Source of the DNA: Acanthaster planci | Lineage: Eukaryota; Echinodermata; Asteroidea; Valvatida; Acanthasteridae | Reading direction: 5' to 3' | Length of the DNA stretch: 38,505 bases | NCBI RefSeq assembly: GCF_001949145.1 | Contig: NW_019091402.1 | Span: forward strand, 2,844,590-2,883,094 | In this document: one piece after another, positions 22,775-33,080 of the stretch | How positions within the stretch are numbered: the first letter of the stretch is position 1 | Layout: every line of letters begins with the position of its first letter | The notes under the pieces: model-generated | What the model was told of the DNA's origin: nothing | Databases searched by the model: none | What the model saw: the letters and a program-made list of their open reading frames with translations, nothing else | Program-made: the position numbers and the translations under genes

Positions 22775-23659
22775 TCAGAAATCAGAATCCTCCTCGTCCG
22801 AGACTGAGGTCTCAACCCTCTCCCGTTGGCTGTTGGGGAGATTTGCATATTCTCCTCCGCCGGCGTATTCTTTCCCATTCTCCTGTAACTTATACATTGT
22901 TACAGGTGGGACATTTTTCGCTGCTTCTGCATCCTCCCCATCAGAGACACTAATGATGCTTTCCACCCTTTCCCGACGACTGTTGGGGAGATTGGCGTAT
23001 TCTTGGCTGGGCTGTCCTCCGACAGTGTTCTCCACTCCGTGTGTGATTCCTGCTGCATCATATTCTGTAGCACCTGTGTCCATGAGTGCAGGCATGCCTC
23101 CTCCATGCTTAGTCTCATCCCTGATTCCTGATTGAGGTTCCAGTTCAAGATCCATGGGGCCTGGAAGATTATCTGGGGCAACATCTCCATGGAATGGGCT
23201 GGAGATGGCCGGACCAGTGTCTTCAACTCCCATCTTCCCTGAACGATCCCAGCAGCAGGCAAGGATACAAGCCACACCGATGATGAGTGTGAGAAGAATG
23301 AGTCCACAGATGCCAATGATGATGTATACGGCCGTGGTCAGGCTTTCAGTTGGAGGAATTGTTGTCGAGGGCTCTGTCTCAGAAGGAGAGGTTGCCGTCT
23401 CTGAAGTCAACAGTCCCATGGAGTTCTCAGAGGGTGCCTGTGTGGTCTTGATGGTGGATTCCTGAGATGTTGTTAGTTCAGGGGTTGTGGGTTCGAAGGT
23501 TGTGGGTTCGAAGGTTGTGGGTTCGAAGGTTGTGGGTTCGAAGGTTGTTGGCAGCAGGGATTCTTGCGTTGAGTTTCCAATGTCAGTTGTGTTGATTTGA
23601 GAATGACCGGTAGAAAAGAGGAGCACAAGCAACAGACAGCACCACCGCCAAGAAGCCAT
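22775..23659 (-). CDS. Mucin-like single-pass receptor with twin YANL tail motifs
   Basis: A single uninterrupted frame of 294 residues. The start at 23659 is chosen because AAAATGGCT has a strong initiation context and directly precedes a signal peptide (~1-20); an in-frame ATG nine bases upstream (23668) is weaker. The ectodomain (~21-108) is Thr/Ser/Pro/Glu-rich with four perfect TTFEP repeats and no Ig fold, so it should be heavily O-glycosylated. The transmembrane segment (~109-136) resembles that of the two Ig receptors nearby: GLILLTLIIGVAC here, GAIIILTLVTGVAC in the second. The ~158-residue tail has five tyrosines. Two lie in a duplicated block, EYANLPNSxRERVE followed by acidic SVSDxED, at Tyr221 and Tyr271. 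pYxN is the Grb2 SH2 consensus and YxxL is a half-ITAM/ITIM pattern, so phosphotyrosine signalling is likely but inferred. It is head-to-head with the Ig genes. I do not recognise a named family. Confidence 0.85.
   Translation of the reverse strand: MASWRWCCLLLVLLFSTGHSQINTTDIGNSTQESLLPTTFEPTTFEPTTFEPTTFEPTTPELTTSQESTIKTTQAPSENSMGLLTSETATSPSETEPSTTIPPTESLTTAVYIIIGICGLILLTLIIGVACILACCWDRSGKMGVEDTGPAISSPFHGDVAPDNLPGPMDLELEPQSGIRDETKHGGGMPALMDTGATEYDAAGITHGVENTVGGQPSQEYANLPNSRRERVESIISVSDGEDAEAAKNVPPVTMYKLQENGKEYAGGGEYANLPNSQRERVETSVSDEEDSDF
23489..23548 (-). repeat. 15-bp coding minisatellite (4 units)
   Basis: Four identical 15-bp units, each encoding TTFEP, in the receptor stalk. A fifth, diverged unit (TTPEL) follows. 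Perfect nucleotide identity between units suggests recent expansion or homogenisation and possible length variation. Confidence 0.93.
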
Positions 23660-23668
23660 TTTTGTCAT

Positions 23669-24849
23669 CAGGGTTTCAGAGTAGAGAATTATTACCAACT
23701 TTTTCAAAAGCTGAGATAATGAAGGAACAGATCTCGAAGAAAAATGTGTACAATTTTCTTTTTCTAACGTTTGAGACGGTAACACTCTTTATGCTTCCAC
23801 TAAAGACAAGCAAAGATGTACTCCGACATCACAAAGTCCCAAGAATGTTAAACTGAGCATCTGAAAGAGTAAGTTTACATTTTCAAACTAGACTGGCATC
23901 TGGCTAGACAAAAATTCCAACTTACTTCCTCATGCTGAAGCAAACCAGAACATGGGTGCCACTAAAGATCTACTTTTGAAGCGTAACGCTTGTTGAAACT
24001 TTACAAAAGGTTAAGCCCAGCATTTCAACAATCACTGTGTAGTATGTACGTGCAGCGAGATTTAACATTCTGATATACATGCCTCTCTAGAATTTTAGAA
24101 TTTCATCCTCTTTGTATTTTTCTCTCCAATAGCGAACAGGGTACGCAGCACTAGTCTTCCTGGGAATGCTTAGGACTGGGGTTATTGGGGTCAAATTCTG
24201 GTTGGCACGTTGGAGAGCAACAGGTAGCTATGGGCACTCTTGCGTGTCCTATCAATTTCTCCACAAAATTATTCAATTCCACCCGGATAACAACTAGTGA
24301 GGCCATTCCTCCTAAATGACAATGTCAAAGTACCAACAATTTTTTCTTTTTTTTTTTAAAAAGTAGAGTTTAACAAGGAAAAAAATGAAAAAAAGGGAAA
24401 CAAAAGCTATTGGACACAGGAATTTATACAATGTTTTTCAATTCTCAGTTGCATGTACACGTCAGGAAACCTTGCATGCATCTCTAACAGCAGAGTACAT
24501 GTACATAAAATTAACTTGTCCTGATCATTTGGTTTTTGTTATTTGCTCTTCAATTAACTGGTCAACAGGGTAACCTTTCTGAGGAAAAACACAGTGAATA
24601 ACCAAGATCCTGCTAAGCCCTACAGTTCTGGCCACGAAACCTTCTTGTGAGTGGGGGAGGGGCTACAGGTGACATCTTGAATACACACCACACTCTTAAC
24701 TTTAAAAAAGCTGAGAAATTCAAGCTGGTGGCAACTGAAGACTGGACACAGCCCAAACAATTTGTCTGCCTCTTAACAATGTACTTGTACATGTACATTG
24801 CAATCACCAATATACACATAGGTTAGAACTCACTGCATGTAATATGTGC
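23669..24849. other. Upstream region of the mucin-like receptor
   Basis: It should hold the promoter and 5' UTR of the minus-strand receptor. I see no convincing TATA box or other gene. There are poly-A and poly-T runs near 24345-24365 and a short ACATGT cluster near 24782-24798. Confidence 0.5.
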
Positions 24850-26437
24850 TGGTGTTTCCTCGGCAAGACAATTTACCACAGTTCCTTCTTCCTGTCCAGA
24901 AGTATCAATGGGTATCGCCCCGTCAGCAAGGGAAGATAACTTACTGCACTGATCTTGAGCAGCTGCAGAACACTTATCTTACAGCCCAATGAACAGGGGT
25001 AATAGTAACTGTAAGATTTTGAATCCTTCGGTAACACTTATTAAGGCAGATGACTACTGTGCTTCTTGCTATTATGACTGAAATGCTGTAATTTTGTTAC
25101 AACTGAACATACGGCTCTATCTGTGGACTGAGCAAGCCATGCTGACAAGTTGGCAGTCTCCAAAGTTCACACACTCAGTCTGCAGGAGTGGTATTTTGGA
25201 ATGGTTACAGCTTCAAACTCCATTAAATATTTTAAACAAAATGTTAGATTAAAGATTTGACTTTACGATAAAAGCCCTCAATAAACCGGCCTTACGCTAA
25301 CTTTTTTCTCCTGGCTGGCCCACTGGGCTAGTTAACTAGATATTTTACAAGCCCACCATGAGTTTTGCAAGCCCATATATAAAAAAAAGAAAACGCTCTC
25401 TTTGCTCCATCTTTCTCCTCATTTGGGTTGAATTGCCACATTTTGCTTGCTTTTAGGACCTCCGAACGTGAACAAGAAAAAAAAAATTCCCAATCAAACG
25501 GGGGTGTTGTTTGCACACGGCTTTGTGTGGAATTTGTACCAAACACTTTCAAGGACTCCTGCAATGCCCAGTATAGCTAGCTGAAGCCAGTTAAGGTTAG
25601 GAAAATGGATAAACAATGTGAACGAGAAGTGTGCAAGTGCGGTACCGCGCCATACCGCGTGCTATGCTATATACTACAACCCACCAGTCTACTCTGTTTG
25701 TGGCGTTCACGGTCGCTGATCGCCCTATTGCGCAAGTATCACATTTCAAAAACACAAATAAAAACACATACACACGACTCAGTTTTTGTGATCATGTATA
25801 AATTATCACAGAAAGCATATATATTTTGATCTAAATTTTAAAACAGGTAGGCTTAATACTGAACTTTTCACTAGTTGCCCGGGCAACCGAGGAACCAAGT
25901 TTAGGTAGCCTGGAGTATTTTTCGCAACAATTTGTACGTCAGGGTATTACTATTTTGAGGCCTGATAAAACTAATGCCTGTTTATTGTGCGTACACTCAC
26001 TAGCTGTGCGCAGGTGCACAAGTTGAAGGGAAAATCCCCCAAAATTTTGGAACCTGAGTAGCACAATGAAATCATGCCAGCCATGGTTCACAGCATTTAG
26101 TCTGTACCCTCTAAAGCAACAAATAATTTTTCCTCAGTGTACAGATAGCATTTGTGGCCAACACAAAAGGCTATAGAAACCAGGGATGTATACAACCTGT
26201 GCCTTTTACATGCATGTATAAGGAAGTACTGGTCCAGATGTATGTTAGCATCATTTCCAAATTTGGACTGAAAAATGGAAAGCTCTGCGTAGCAGATGCA
26301 TTTCAATTGTTTACCAGTTCAGTACTTGATGCTCGAATATACTAGCAGTAAACAACTGCCTTCTTGGGATATCACCACAATTGACCTTTCTCCAAACCTA
26401 AAGCTCAAGTTTGAAGTCACATTGAATTCTTGCCATA
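24850..26437 (+). repeat. Duplicated Ig-receptor upstream region without a gene (copy L1)
   Basis: 24850-25283 and 25966-26437 align, in order, with 28146-28336 plus 28631-29217, the region just upstream of the first Ig receptor. Shared strings include GGCAAGACAATTTACCAC, CATGCCAGCCATGGTTCACA and CAAGTTTGAAGTCAC. Homology stops at a lone N (26438), about 30 bases before the receptor ATG would be expected, and no Ig coding sequence follows. A ~680-bp block (25284-25965) is absent from the other copy. It is either a leader duplicated without its gene or the scar of a lost third receptor. Confidence 0.8.
25284..25965. repeat. Insertion of ~680 bp in leader copy L1
   Basis: Absent from the paralogous sequence near 28760, so it was either gained here or deleted there. 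The ends CCTCAATA and TATTTTGAGG are roughly inverted. There is no convincing coding sequence. Possibly a transposon, but this is weak. Confidence 0.45.
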
Positions 26438-26439
26438 NC

Positions 26440-26575
26440 GTACAGTATAAATTTTACTTGATAAATTTGCTTTTAGAAGGATTATGTTTGTAAAAATGGA
26501 AATGATGGGGAATGTCAACAGTGAATTAGAATCACTGAATGCTGAGAATTTCTTAGCGTAATTGTAAGTGTAATT
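26440..26575 (+). repeat. Duplicated block, paralogue of 38163-38290
   Basis: Begins with GTACAGTATAAATTTTAC and runs nearly identically with the block downstream of the second Ig gene, apart from small indels. It starts immediately after the N at 26438. The paralogue is followed by repeat element copy C; this copy is not, giving an empty site. Confidence 0.85.
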
Positions 26576-28145
26576 CTTAACCATTTTGAAAAGTTATGAT
26601 TTTTCTTTACGAAGTGCTGTTTTCATAATTTACCCTTATGAGGGGAAAAGAATTAAGTGCTCACCCTTACTCAGTTTTTTTTTCCAAATGTAAACCAGAA
26701 AGGTGTTTGTCAAGGTTTGGTTCCTCTAAACCTGATACATCTTTATGCTTTAGACAAGCAACAGAGTTTGCAAAGGTAAGACAGAAGCACTTTCTATCAA
26801 TGTAAATTTTTTTTAATATAACTTTTGGTTGTATGACAGAATTACATGTAGTTGGCAAGACATGTGACTTATTTCCCTTGATTTAGATCGAAATATTTTG
26901 AGGCTTATGGGAAAATAAAGGCAGAAATGGAAGAAACAGGATTAATAAGGCTGTGCTTGAAAAAGTCTCCAGAGGCCTAAAGCAGTGTATCAAGCTGTGG
27001 TGTATATGAGTGTGGGACATGTTTACTTCAATCAAATCCAAACTATCTCTTTACAATGCAAGATTTTAAATGCTCAACAAGAACATTTAACAAAGAACAA
27101 GCAGTGACTTAACACATACTTTGGTATGCTATACTGTTTATTGTGCTTTCCACATCTCAATGCTCAACGTGGCCCACTCCTGATGAAAAAAGAAAAACAA
27201 ATATCTCAGCAAGCGAACAAATTTAACAAAAACTGCAAGGTTGTTTGCTACTAGAACAATCCTCAAAAGTCAAATGAATTTATGTCTGAAATGACTTAAT
27301 TTCCATTAGCATGACTTCTTAGGCAAAATATGCGGCTTAAGTACCTTGAAAAAATTCTGTCCAAGTTATTTATCAATAATATTCTCAGCTTCAGTTATTG
27401 TCACATTATAAAAGTCAATTAATTCACAAAAAAATTTTTTTCAAGAGTAAAAAATTGTTAAAATGTTCTTTTTAAAAATTAATTTTGTAACTACCGGTAA
27501 AAATAAAAGTGAAGCAAGTACTGCTCATGTTAGGTTTGGCATGATCACTGATGAAAAAAATCAACCAAGACCAACAGATGTCAAAAAGTAATTACTGCAA
27601 TTAAGTAATGCAATTTCTCTTTCTTTCGTATTCTTTATTTATAGTAATGTTGTGGTGCTACCCATGTTATTATGCACTAAAATTGTTGCCCTGATGGCTT
27701 AACGTCAGTATAATCATTGTTACTTTCCACCCTTAATAATGCAACTTTGATGTGTGTACCTTCTTGGGTTGGTAAACAGGGTGTCCATAAAAAGAAATAC
27801 AAGACTTGTCAGTTCAAATTTTTTAACACAACAACATCCACAATGCTTCTCTTTTTATGAATTATGTTAGTTGTAGCATTATTTTCCCAAAATGTTGCCC
27901 CTGTCAGATTTCTCATGAGCAAGACAACACAAGATCAGTTAATGAAAATTTACCTCATAGTCTCTTAGCAAATCCAAATTTCCTAACAAAAAACTTGTCA
28001 GAAAGTCTATGAATACAAATATGTATACTATTTAGAAACTTTGAGAGGCACAAAAATTTGCCTTCATAAGGCACACTCTGACCAACTTTAGTAAATTTTC
28101 TTGGGGAAATAGTTTGCCAATGCCAGTTGGGCATCTTTGAAGAAA
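26576..28145. other. AT-rich stretch without a recognised gene
   Basis: Stops occur in all frames and only short chance frames are present. I see no splice-bounded exon, RNA gene or clear element here. Confidence 0.6.
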
Positions 28146-29250
28146 TTATGTGTTTCTTGGGCAAGACAATTTACCACATTCCCTCTCCCCGTCCAGGAGT
28201 ATCAATGCGTACCCCAGTCAGCAAGGAAAGATGACATATCTTACAACCCAATGAACAGAGGCAAAAGTAATTGTGGCACTTTCAATCCTTTAGCAATACT
28301 TATTAAGACTGATAACCATTGTGCTTATTATTCCTGCTAATGGGTCATTAGGGAGACATTCCCATAAGAACGTGCACAAAATTTTCCAACTTTACTGTCC
28401 CATAATTCAATATTCCCTAATCTGATCTGGACCAAACTTTGTATGTTTTCATTTTAGGTCCTAAACTATCATCTCTCAAAATATGGACGTTAAATTCGGC
28501 CTCCTTCTGGTAGTTTGAAAATAGGGAGACACTGAAATGTCTCCCTAAAAGCCAACGTCTCTCTAATGCTGAAAAATTTACCACAAAATGTCTCCCAAAT
28601 GATCTATTTGTAAATATTGCTCCATGTACTGTTATGACTGGAATGCTGTGCTTATGCACAAGAGTGTACAAGAGCAGTATTTTGGAATGTTGCAAGTTCA
28701 AACTTTGATAAACATTTTAAACCAAATGTTTCGAATAAAAGTTTGACATAACGATAAAAGCAACAAAATTAATGCCTGACTAAGCAATAAGTAACAAATG
28801 TTTATCATGAGCTCACTCACTGTGCACAGGTGCTTATGTCAAAGAGAAAACGCCAGAAAAATTTTGGACCCTGAAACACAATGGAAGTCATGCCAGCCAT
28901 GGTTCACAGGTATTACTGTTCAAGAACCTTTGAAGCAATAAATGCTCCCCCCCTTCAAAACACGAGGTATGGCTAACACAAAAGGCCCTTTGGTGACAAT
29001 TGATGCAAAGCTATTCCTATCACAAAGTACTTGAACTGTTCCACACATGTAAGCATTTCCAAATAACTACTGAAAAATGGAAAGCTTTGAAGTATGCGAG
29101 GCAGTGGCATTGCAACCTTTTGCCAGTTTGGTAGTTCAAGCTCATTACACTACCAGCAAACTGCATTCTTAGGATTTCACTATGCTTCAAGTTTGAAGTC
29201 ACCTGGAATTCTTGTCCTACTTGAGATACAGCAACAAAATTCTAAACAAG
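28146..29250 (+). repeat. Upstream region of Ig receptor 1 (leader copy L2)
   Basis: Paralogue of 24850-26437, interrupted by repeat element copy A at 28337-28622. The last 150 bases also resemble the 5' region of Ig receptor 2 at ~34495-34620; a shared AAACTGC-type core is visible. It should contain the promoter and 5' UTR of receptor 1. Confidence 0.7.
28337..28622 (+). mobile_element. Inverted-repeat element, copy A
   Basis: Starts CTAATGGGTCATTAGGGAGA and ends near AAATATTGCTC. GGGAGACATTT at the left is mirrored by AAATGTCTCCC near the right end, with a further internal inverted copy (ACTGAAATGTCTCCCTA). The same ~290-bp element occurs inverted at 31184-31470 and, cut by the window end, at 38301-38505. 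The paralogous region at ~25070 lacks it, which defines an empty site. No coding capacity. Confidence 0.85.
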
Positions 29251-31026
29251 ATGGCTCCTGCCTTGGGAACTCTACACCTGCAGCTTTTGATTGGTTTCTT
29301 GTGCACTGCACATTGTCAATCCCAGGTTATTGTGACAGTCACTATCAACGGACAAACAGGAGTGGTTGATGGTTTTGAAGGCGACAGTATTGAGCTCCTT
29401 TGCCAGGTGCAAAACCTGACGGGCCAGGCTGTTGTTTGGTCCAAGGGATCGACACAAATCACGCCTCAACCTGGGAAATACAGTCTGACGTCTAATGAAA
29501 CTGAAGGAAGGTTTACGTTGACCATTGTGAACTTGACACGCACAAATGACCGAGGAACATTTAACTGTGAAGTAGGTGGCATTGGATCATCAATAGTAGG
29601 CAGCGTTGGGGTGCGGGTCAACTACTTCCCTGACGCTGGGAATCCAATGTGCTTTGGTCCAACGGTGATAGAAGAAGGTACTCCTGCAGTGTTCCGGTGT
29701 GAGAGCTTACCAGGTGAGCCACTCATTGAAGGTGAGTGGCTGCGTGATGATGGGAGAGTTGTAGAGGCCGACAATATCAAGACTGGCCTACCTATTAACA
29801 ATATGATAAGTTTTGAATACACAATTATGCCCTCTCCACTTGACATTGGCATCAATGTGACGTGCAAAATATCCAGTGTACTCTCCTTTCCTGGGAGGAC
29901 ATCTTCCTGCACCATTGGACCCTTGGTTGTTAAATTTTCTCCCCGTGATGTTTCCATCACCAACACAACTTACTCACAAGATAATGTGATGTACGATGCC
30001 ATAACCTGTAGTGCTATTGCATACCCACCAAACATCTCCTACAGTTGGAGTTTCAACACACCGCTGGACCCATCCCAACAGACACTGACCGATGGCAACC
30101 AGACTCTGGTCATTCTCAATATCACCTCGTGCAAGGCCACGATAATAGCGACGTGCCTTGCCACTAACAAAGTAGGGAGTGAAACAGCAAACTTTACTGT
30201 CTGTGAACCCCCACCTCCGACCACCACAGAAGTCACCACACAAGAGGAAACAACCACTGCGACTGAAGAAACGGAAGCCCATATTACAATAACTTCTGTG
30301 AATCCATTTTCAGTGGAAACTGAGCCCCAGATGACAACAGATAACATGACTATGGTGAGACCTCAGGCTTCCATCCTGACCCCTGCACTGTATGCCATCA
30401 TTATCTGTGGAGCCTGCATAGTCCTTGTTTCCGTCATCGGTGTGGCTTTTCTCTTTACGCAAAAAAAGAGTAACAAGGATAATATGGATGACGATGGGAC
30501 TGCGGAAGTAGCATTTCAGGTGAGGAACGTGAGGGCCTTGTCAATTGCCCTCTTTGATGGAGGTGACGAAATGCAGACCGAAATGATGATGGCTAATCGT
30601 GCCTTCCAAGCTGGGGATGAGATGAGCAAGAATGAACAAGATTGTCTTGATGCTCTGCAGGATAGTTCTGTGAACTTTCATCCTCCAGGAGATGTTACCC
30701 CTGATGTCATCTCACCGGAGAGTGCTTCTGTTGACGAGGCACCAGAGCTGTCTTCAGCAGCAGAGCAAGAGGAAACTCCATCTGAGGACAGCAGGAGCAA
30801 CGCCGATCACAGTCCCCACAAAGCTGAAGCCAATGCTACCCTGGACGACGGAGATGAGTGTGATGAAATGTTTGCTCCACCCATTGAAGAGGAAGCCCAG
30901 GCCTACCAGCCCGACCCCAGGAAGAGCCTGGTCCAAGAAGCACTGCTGGCAGTCCAGATAGACAAAACAAACACTGCTGGCTCAGCCAGAGCAGGACACA
31001 AGGTTACCCAAGAAATGGAAATCTGA
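29251..31026 (+). CDS. Three-Ig-domain type I membrane receptor 1
   Basis: An intronless frame of 591 residues. The start at 29251 is set by AAGATGGCT, the same strong context as its paralogue, followed by a signal peptide (~1-24). Ig1 ~26-122 (Cys51, Trp63, Cys106 in DRGTFNC); Ig2 ~130-225 (Cys150, Trp163, Cys205); Ig3 ~228-318 (Cys253, Trp266, Cys302). Extra cysteines at 134, 220, 294 and 318 are kept in the paralogue. About ten N-glycosylation sequons are present. A Thr/Glu-rich stalk (~320-375) leads to a transmembrane segment (~376-402). The ~189-residue acidic tail begins with the shared motif RNVRALSI and has only one tyrosine (Tyr552), so it is unlikely to signal through phosphotyrosine as the mucin-like neighbour may. 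Fold and topology are clear. No named orthologue is recognised; adhesion or immune recognition is inference. Confidence 0.93.
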   Translation: MAPALGTLHLQLLIGFLCTAHCQSQVIVTVTINGQTGVVDGFEGDSIELLCQVQNLTGQAVVWSKGSTQITPQPGKYSLTSNETEGRFTLTIVNLTRTNDRGTFNCEVGGIGSSIVGSVGVRVNYFPDAGNPMCFGPTVIEEGTPAVFRCESLPGEPLIEGEWLRDDGRVVEADNIKTGLPINNMISFEYTIMPSPLDIGINVTCKISSVLSFPGRTSSCTIGPLVVKFSPRDVSITNTTYSQDNVMYDAITCSAIAYPPNISYSWSFNTPLDPSQQTLTDGNQTLVILNITSCKATIIATCLATNKVGSETANFTVCEPPPPTTTEVTTQEETTTATEETEAHITITSVNPFSVETEPQMTTDNMTMVRPQASILTPALYAIIICGACIVLVSVIGVAFLFTQKKSNKDNMDDDGTAEVAFQVRNVRALSIALFDGGDEMQTEMMMANRAFQAGDEMSKNEQDCLDALQDSSVNFHPPGDVTPDVISPESASVDEAPELSSAAEQEETPSEDSRSNADHSPHKAEANATLDDGDECDEMFAPPIEEEAQAYQPDPRKSLVQEALLAVQIDKTNTAGSARAGHKVTQEMEI

Positions 31027-31101
31027 ACTATCCTCATTCCACAGATGATGGAATGACAAGCAAAAACAGATACAGTGACTGGAATCACCAGAAGTAATTG
31101 A

Positions 31102-31107
31102 ATTAAA
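31102..31107 (+). terminator. Candidate polyadenylation signal of Ig receptor 1
   Basis: ATTAAA lies 76 bases after the stop codon. It is a frequent variant of AATAAA; supported by position only. Confidence 0.45.
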
Positions 31108-31183
31108 GCTAATATTTCTGTTTGAGTGTTTTGATGAGAGAAATTCAAAAGAATTATGGTTGAAATAACTATGATAAAAAGTA

Positions 31184-31470
31184 GAGCAATATTTACAAAT
31201 AAATCATTTGGGAGACATTTTGTGGTAAATTTTTCAGCATTAGGGAGACATTGGCTTTTAGGGAGACATTTCAGTGTCTCCCTATTTTCAAACTACCAGA
31301 AGGAGGCCGAATGTTATTGTCCATATTTTGAGAGATGATAGATTAGGGTCTAAAATGAGAACATACAAAGTTTTGTTCAGATCAAACAAGGGAATATTGA
31401 ATTATGGGACAGTAAAGTGGAAATATTTTGTGCACGTTCTTATGGCAATGTCTCCCTAATGACCCATTAG
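31184..31470 (-). mobile_element. Inverted-repeat element, copy B
   Basis: Full-length copy in the opposite orientation to copy A, so Ig receptor 1 is bracketed by an inverted pair. The match extends from the AAATATTGCTC end to the CTAATGGGTCATTAG end. Confidence 0.88.
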
Positions 31471-33045
31471 CGGTAATCACAATTACGGTAACATGCATTT
31501 TAGTTTACGAGGATTATGCGACATCAATTTGTGCTTTGGCATTAATTAAATAAGATTTGGTAAAAAAAGGTACAGTTAGATTTTACAAGTGAAACATGAT
31601 GCGGACAATTATTTGTTAGCAAAAAGATTGTTACCATGTTTCAGTGAACTATATACACAGAAAAGAATCCAACAACTCTAAAAGACAAATAGACTTTATT
31701 CACAAATCTGGCAAAATAAACTGAAAGGTTAACTTTCATTTTGGGAACCTAAAAGTAATAATAAAAGAAATGAAATTAAATGAAAGCTCATTCCAAACTA
31801 ATGCCGTGCATGTATATGCTGATGAACGACTCAAAATTTGTGATTAATTATATTAATTGTTTTAAACCAGTTTTTGAAAAAATGAAAGCGAGGCTTGGAA
31901 CTCAAACAGTCTAGCATTACCAAACTAAGCAGATTGCTATAAAAATGATGAATTCAGGAAACATCATTGGATATGGCTTCACCGTGAATAAGGTCTATTC
32001 ATAAAAAGTGAGAAAAAAAATGTAGTTTTATAAAAGATTTGTAAATTTATCATTTTTAACTTTTAAAGCGTTGTTGTTCAGAGTTTTATAAAGACATGCT
32101 GCCCATTTCTTGTTTTGCTAAATATTTTTCTTCTTAAAACCCTTTATTTTTAGGAAATGCATAACTGCCCACTTTTTAAGGAATTGAAAGCAGCAGCATT
32201 CTTGGGGAGGTATCCAATCACCATTTTTCTTGTGGGGTCGTGGATTCTTCTGTGGATGAAAATATTTGAGTCATTTGTGGGGAAAAAATTCATTCTGCCC
32301 ATCCCCCTCCGACTGAAGACCTGGATACATCACTCAAGAGTGGTCCTGAGAAGGACCTGGATGTGAACTCCATACTTGATTGATCTTGTTTTTTTAATTG
32401 ATTAATGTGTCGAATGTTTAGTTATATTTTCCTATTTGGTTAAGAAAACCAATTCTAAGAGGCTCAAGAAAGCAGTTAGGGTAAACGGTCAAAATCTTTC
32501 AAACTAAAGATCTCAAATACTCCATGACTGAAAAAACAAAGCTATTTTGGATTTTCCCAACTGGTAATCAGGGGTTCTTTAACGGAACTAATCATGAGTT
32601 TAAATGTCAGTAGTGCATATCTCTCATAATTATCAGAGTTCTATACATGTATATATGCTACATGTACATTCATATCAGAGAACTTCCTTATAATTGCAAG
32701 AACCTTCAATAATTGTTTGCTTAAAGGGTTTGCCATGCATTTACAACACTGAAGTCAAATGACTTTAAGTACTCTTTTCTGTATATATGAATCTTTTGCT
32801 GCTTATCTGCAATGTATTATGCAAATTTTAAACAATGTTCAGAATTTAAGTGTACCTTAACTGACATTGTTAATAAATGGATACTCAGCTTCAAAATTGA
32901 TTGTCATACATGTATCTCCAGACTCAATGTATTCACAAATTATTCTTGCAATTGAAAATGTTCTTTGCCTACACATATCCCTGTTCATTCACTGTGCATG
33001 ATGCACATGAAGTAGCTGTTACACACTGGACTGTACACGAACATA

Positions 33046-33080
33046 TACATGTACATGTACATGTACATGTACATGTACAT
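33046..33080. repeat. (TACATG)n microsatellite
   Basis: About five and a half tandem units of a self-complementary hexamer, with related imperfect units on both sides. The tract can form hairpins or cruciforms. Confidence 0.95.

Noticed and set aside
23489-23548. GGTTCGAA strings resembling the tRNA B box
   Set aside because: They are the repeated coding unit for TTFEP; no A box or cloverleaf is present.
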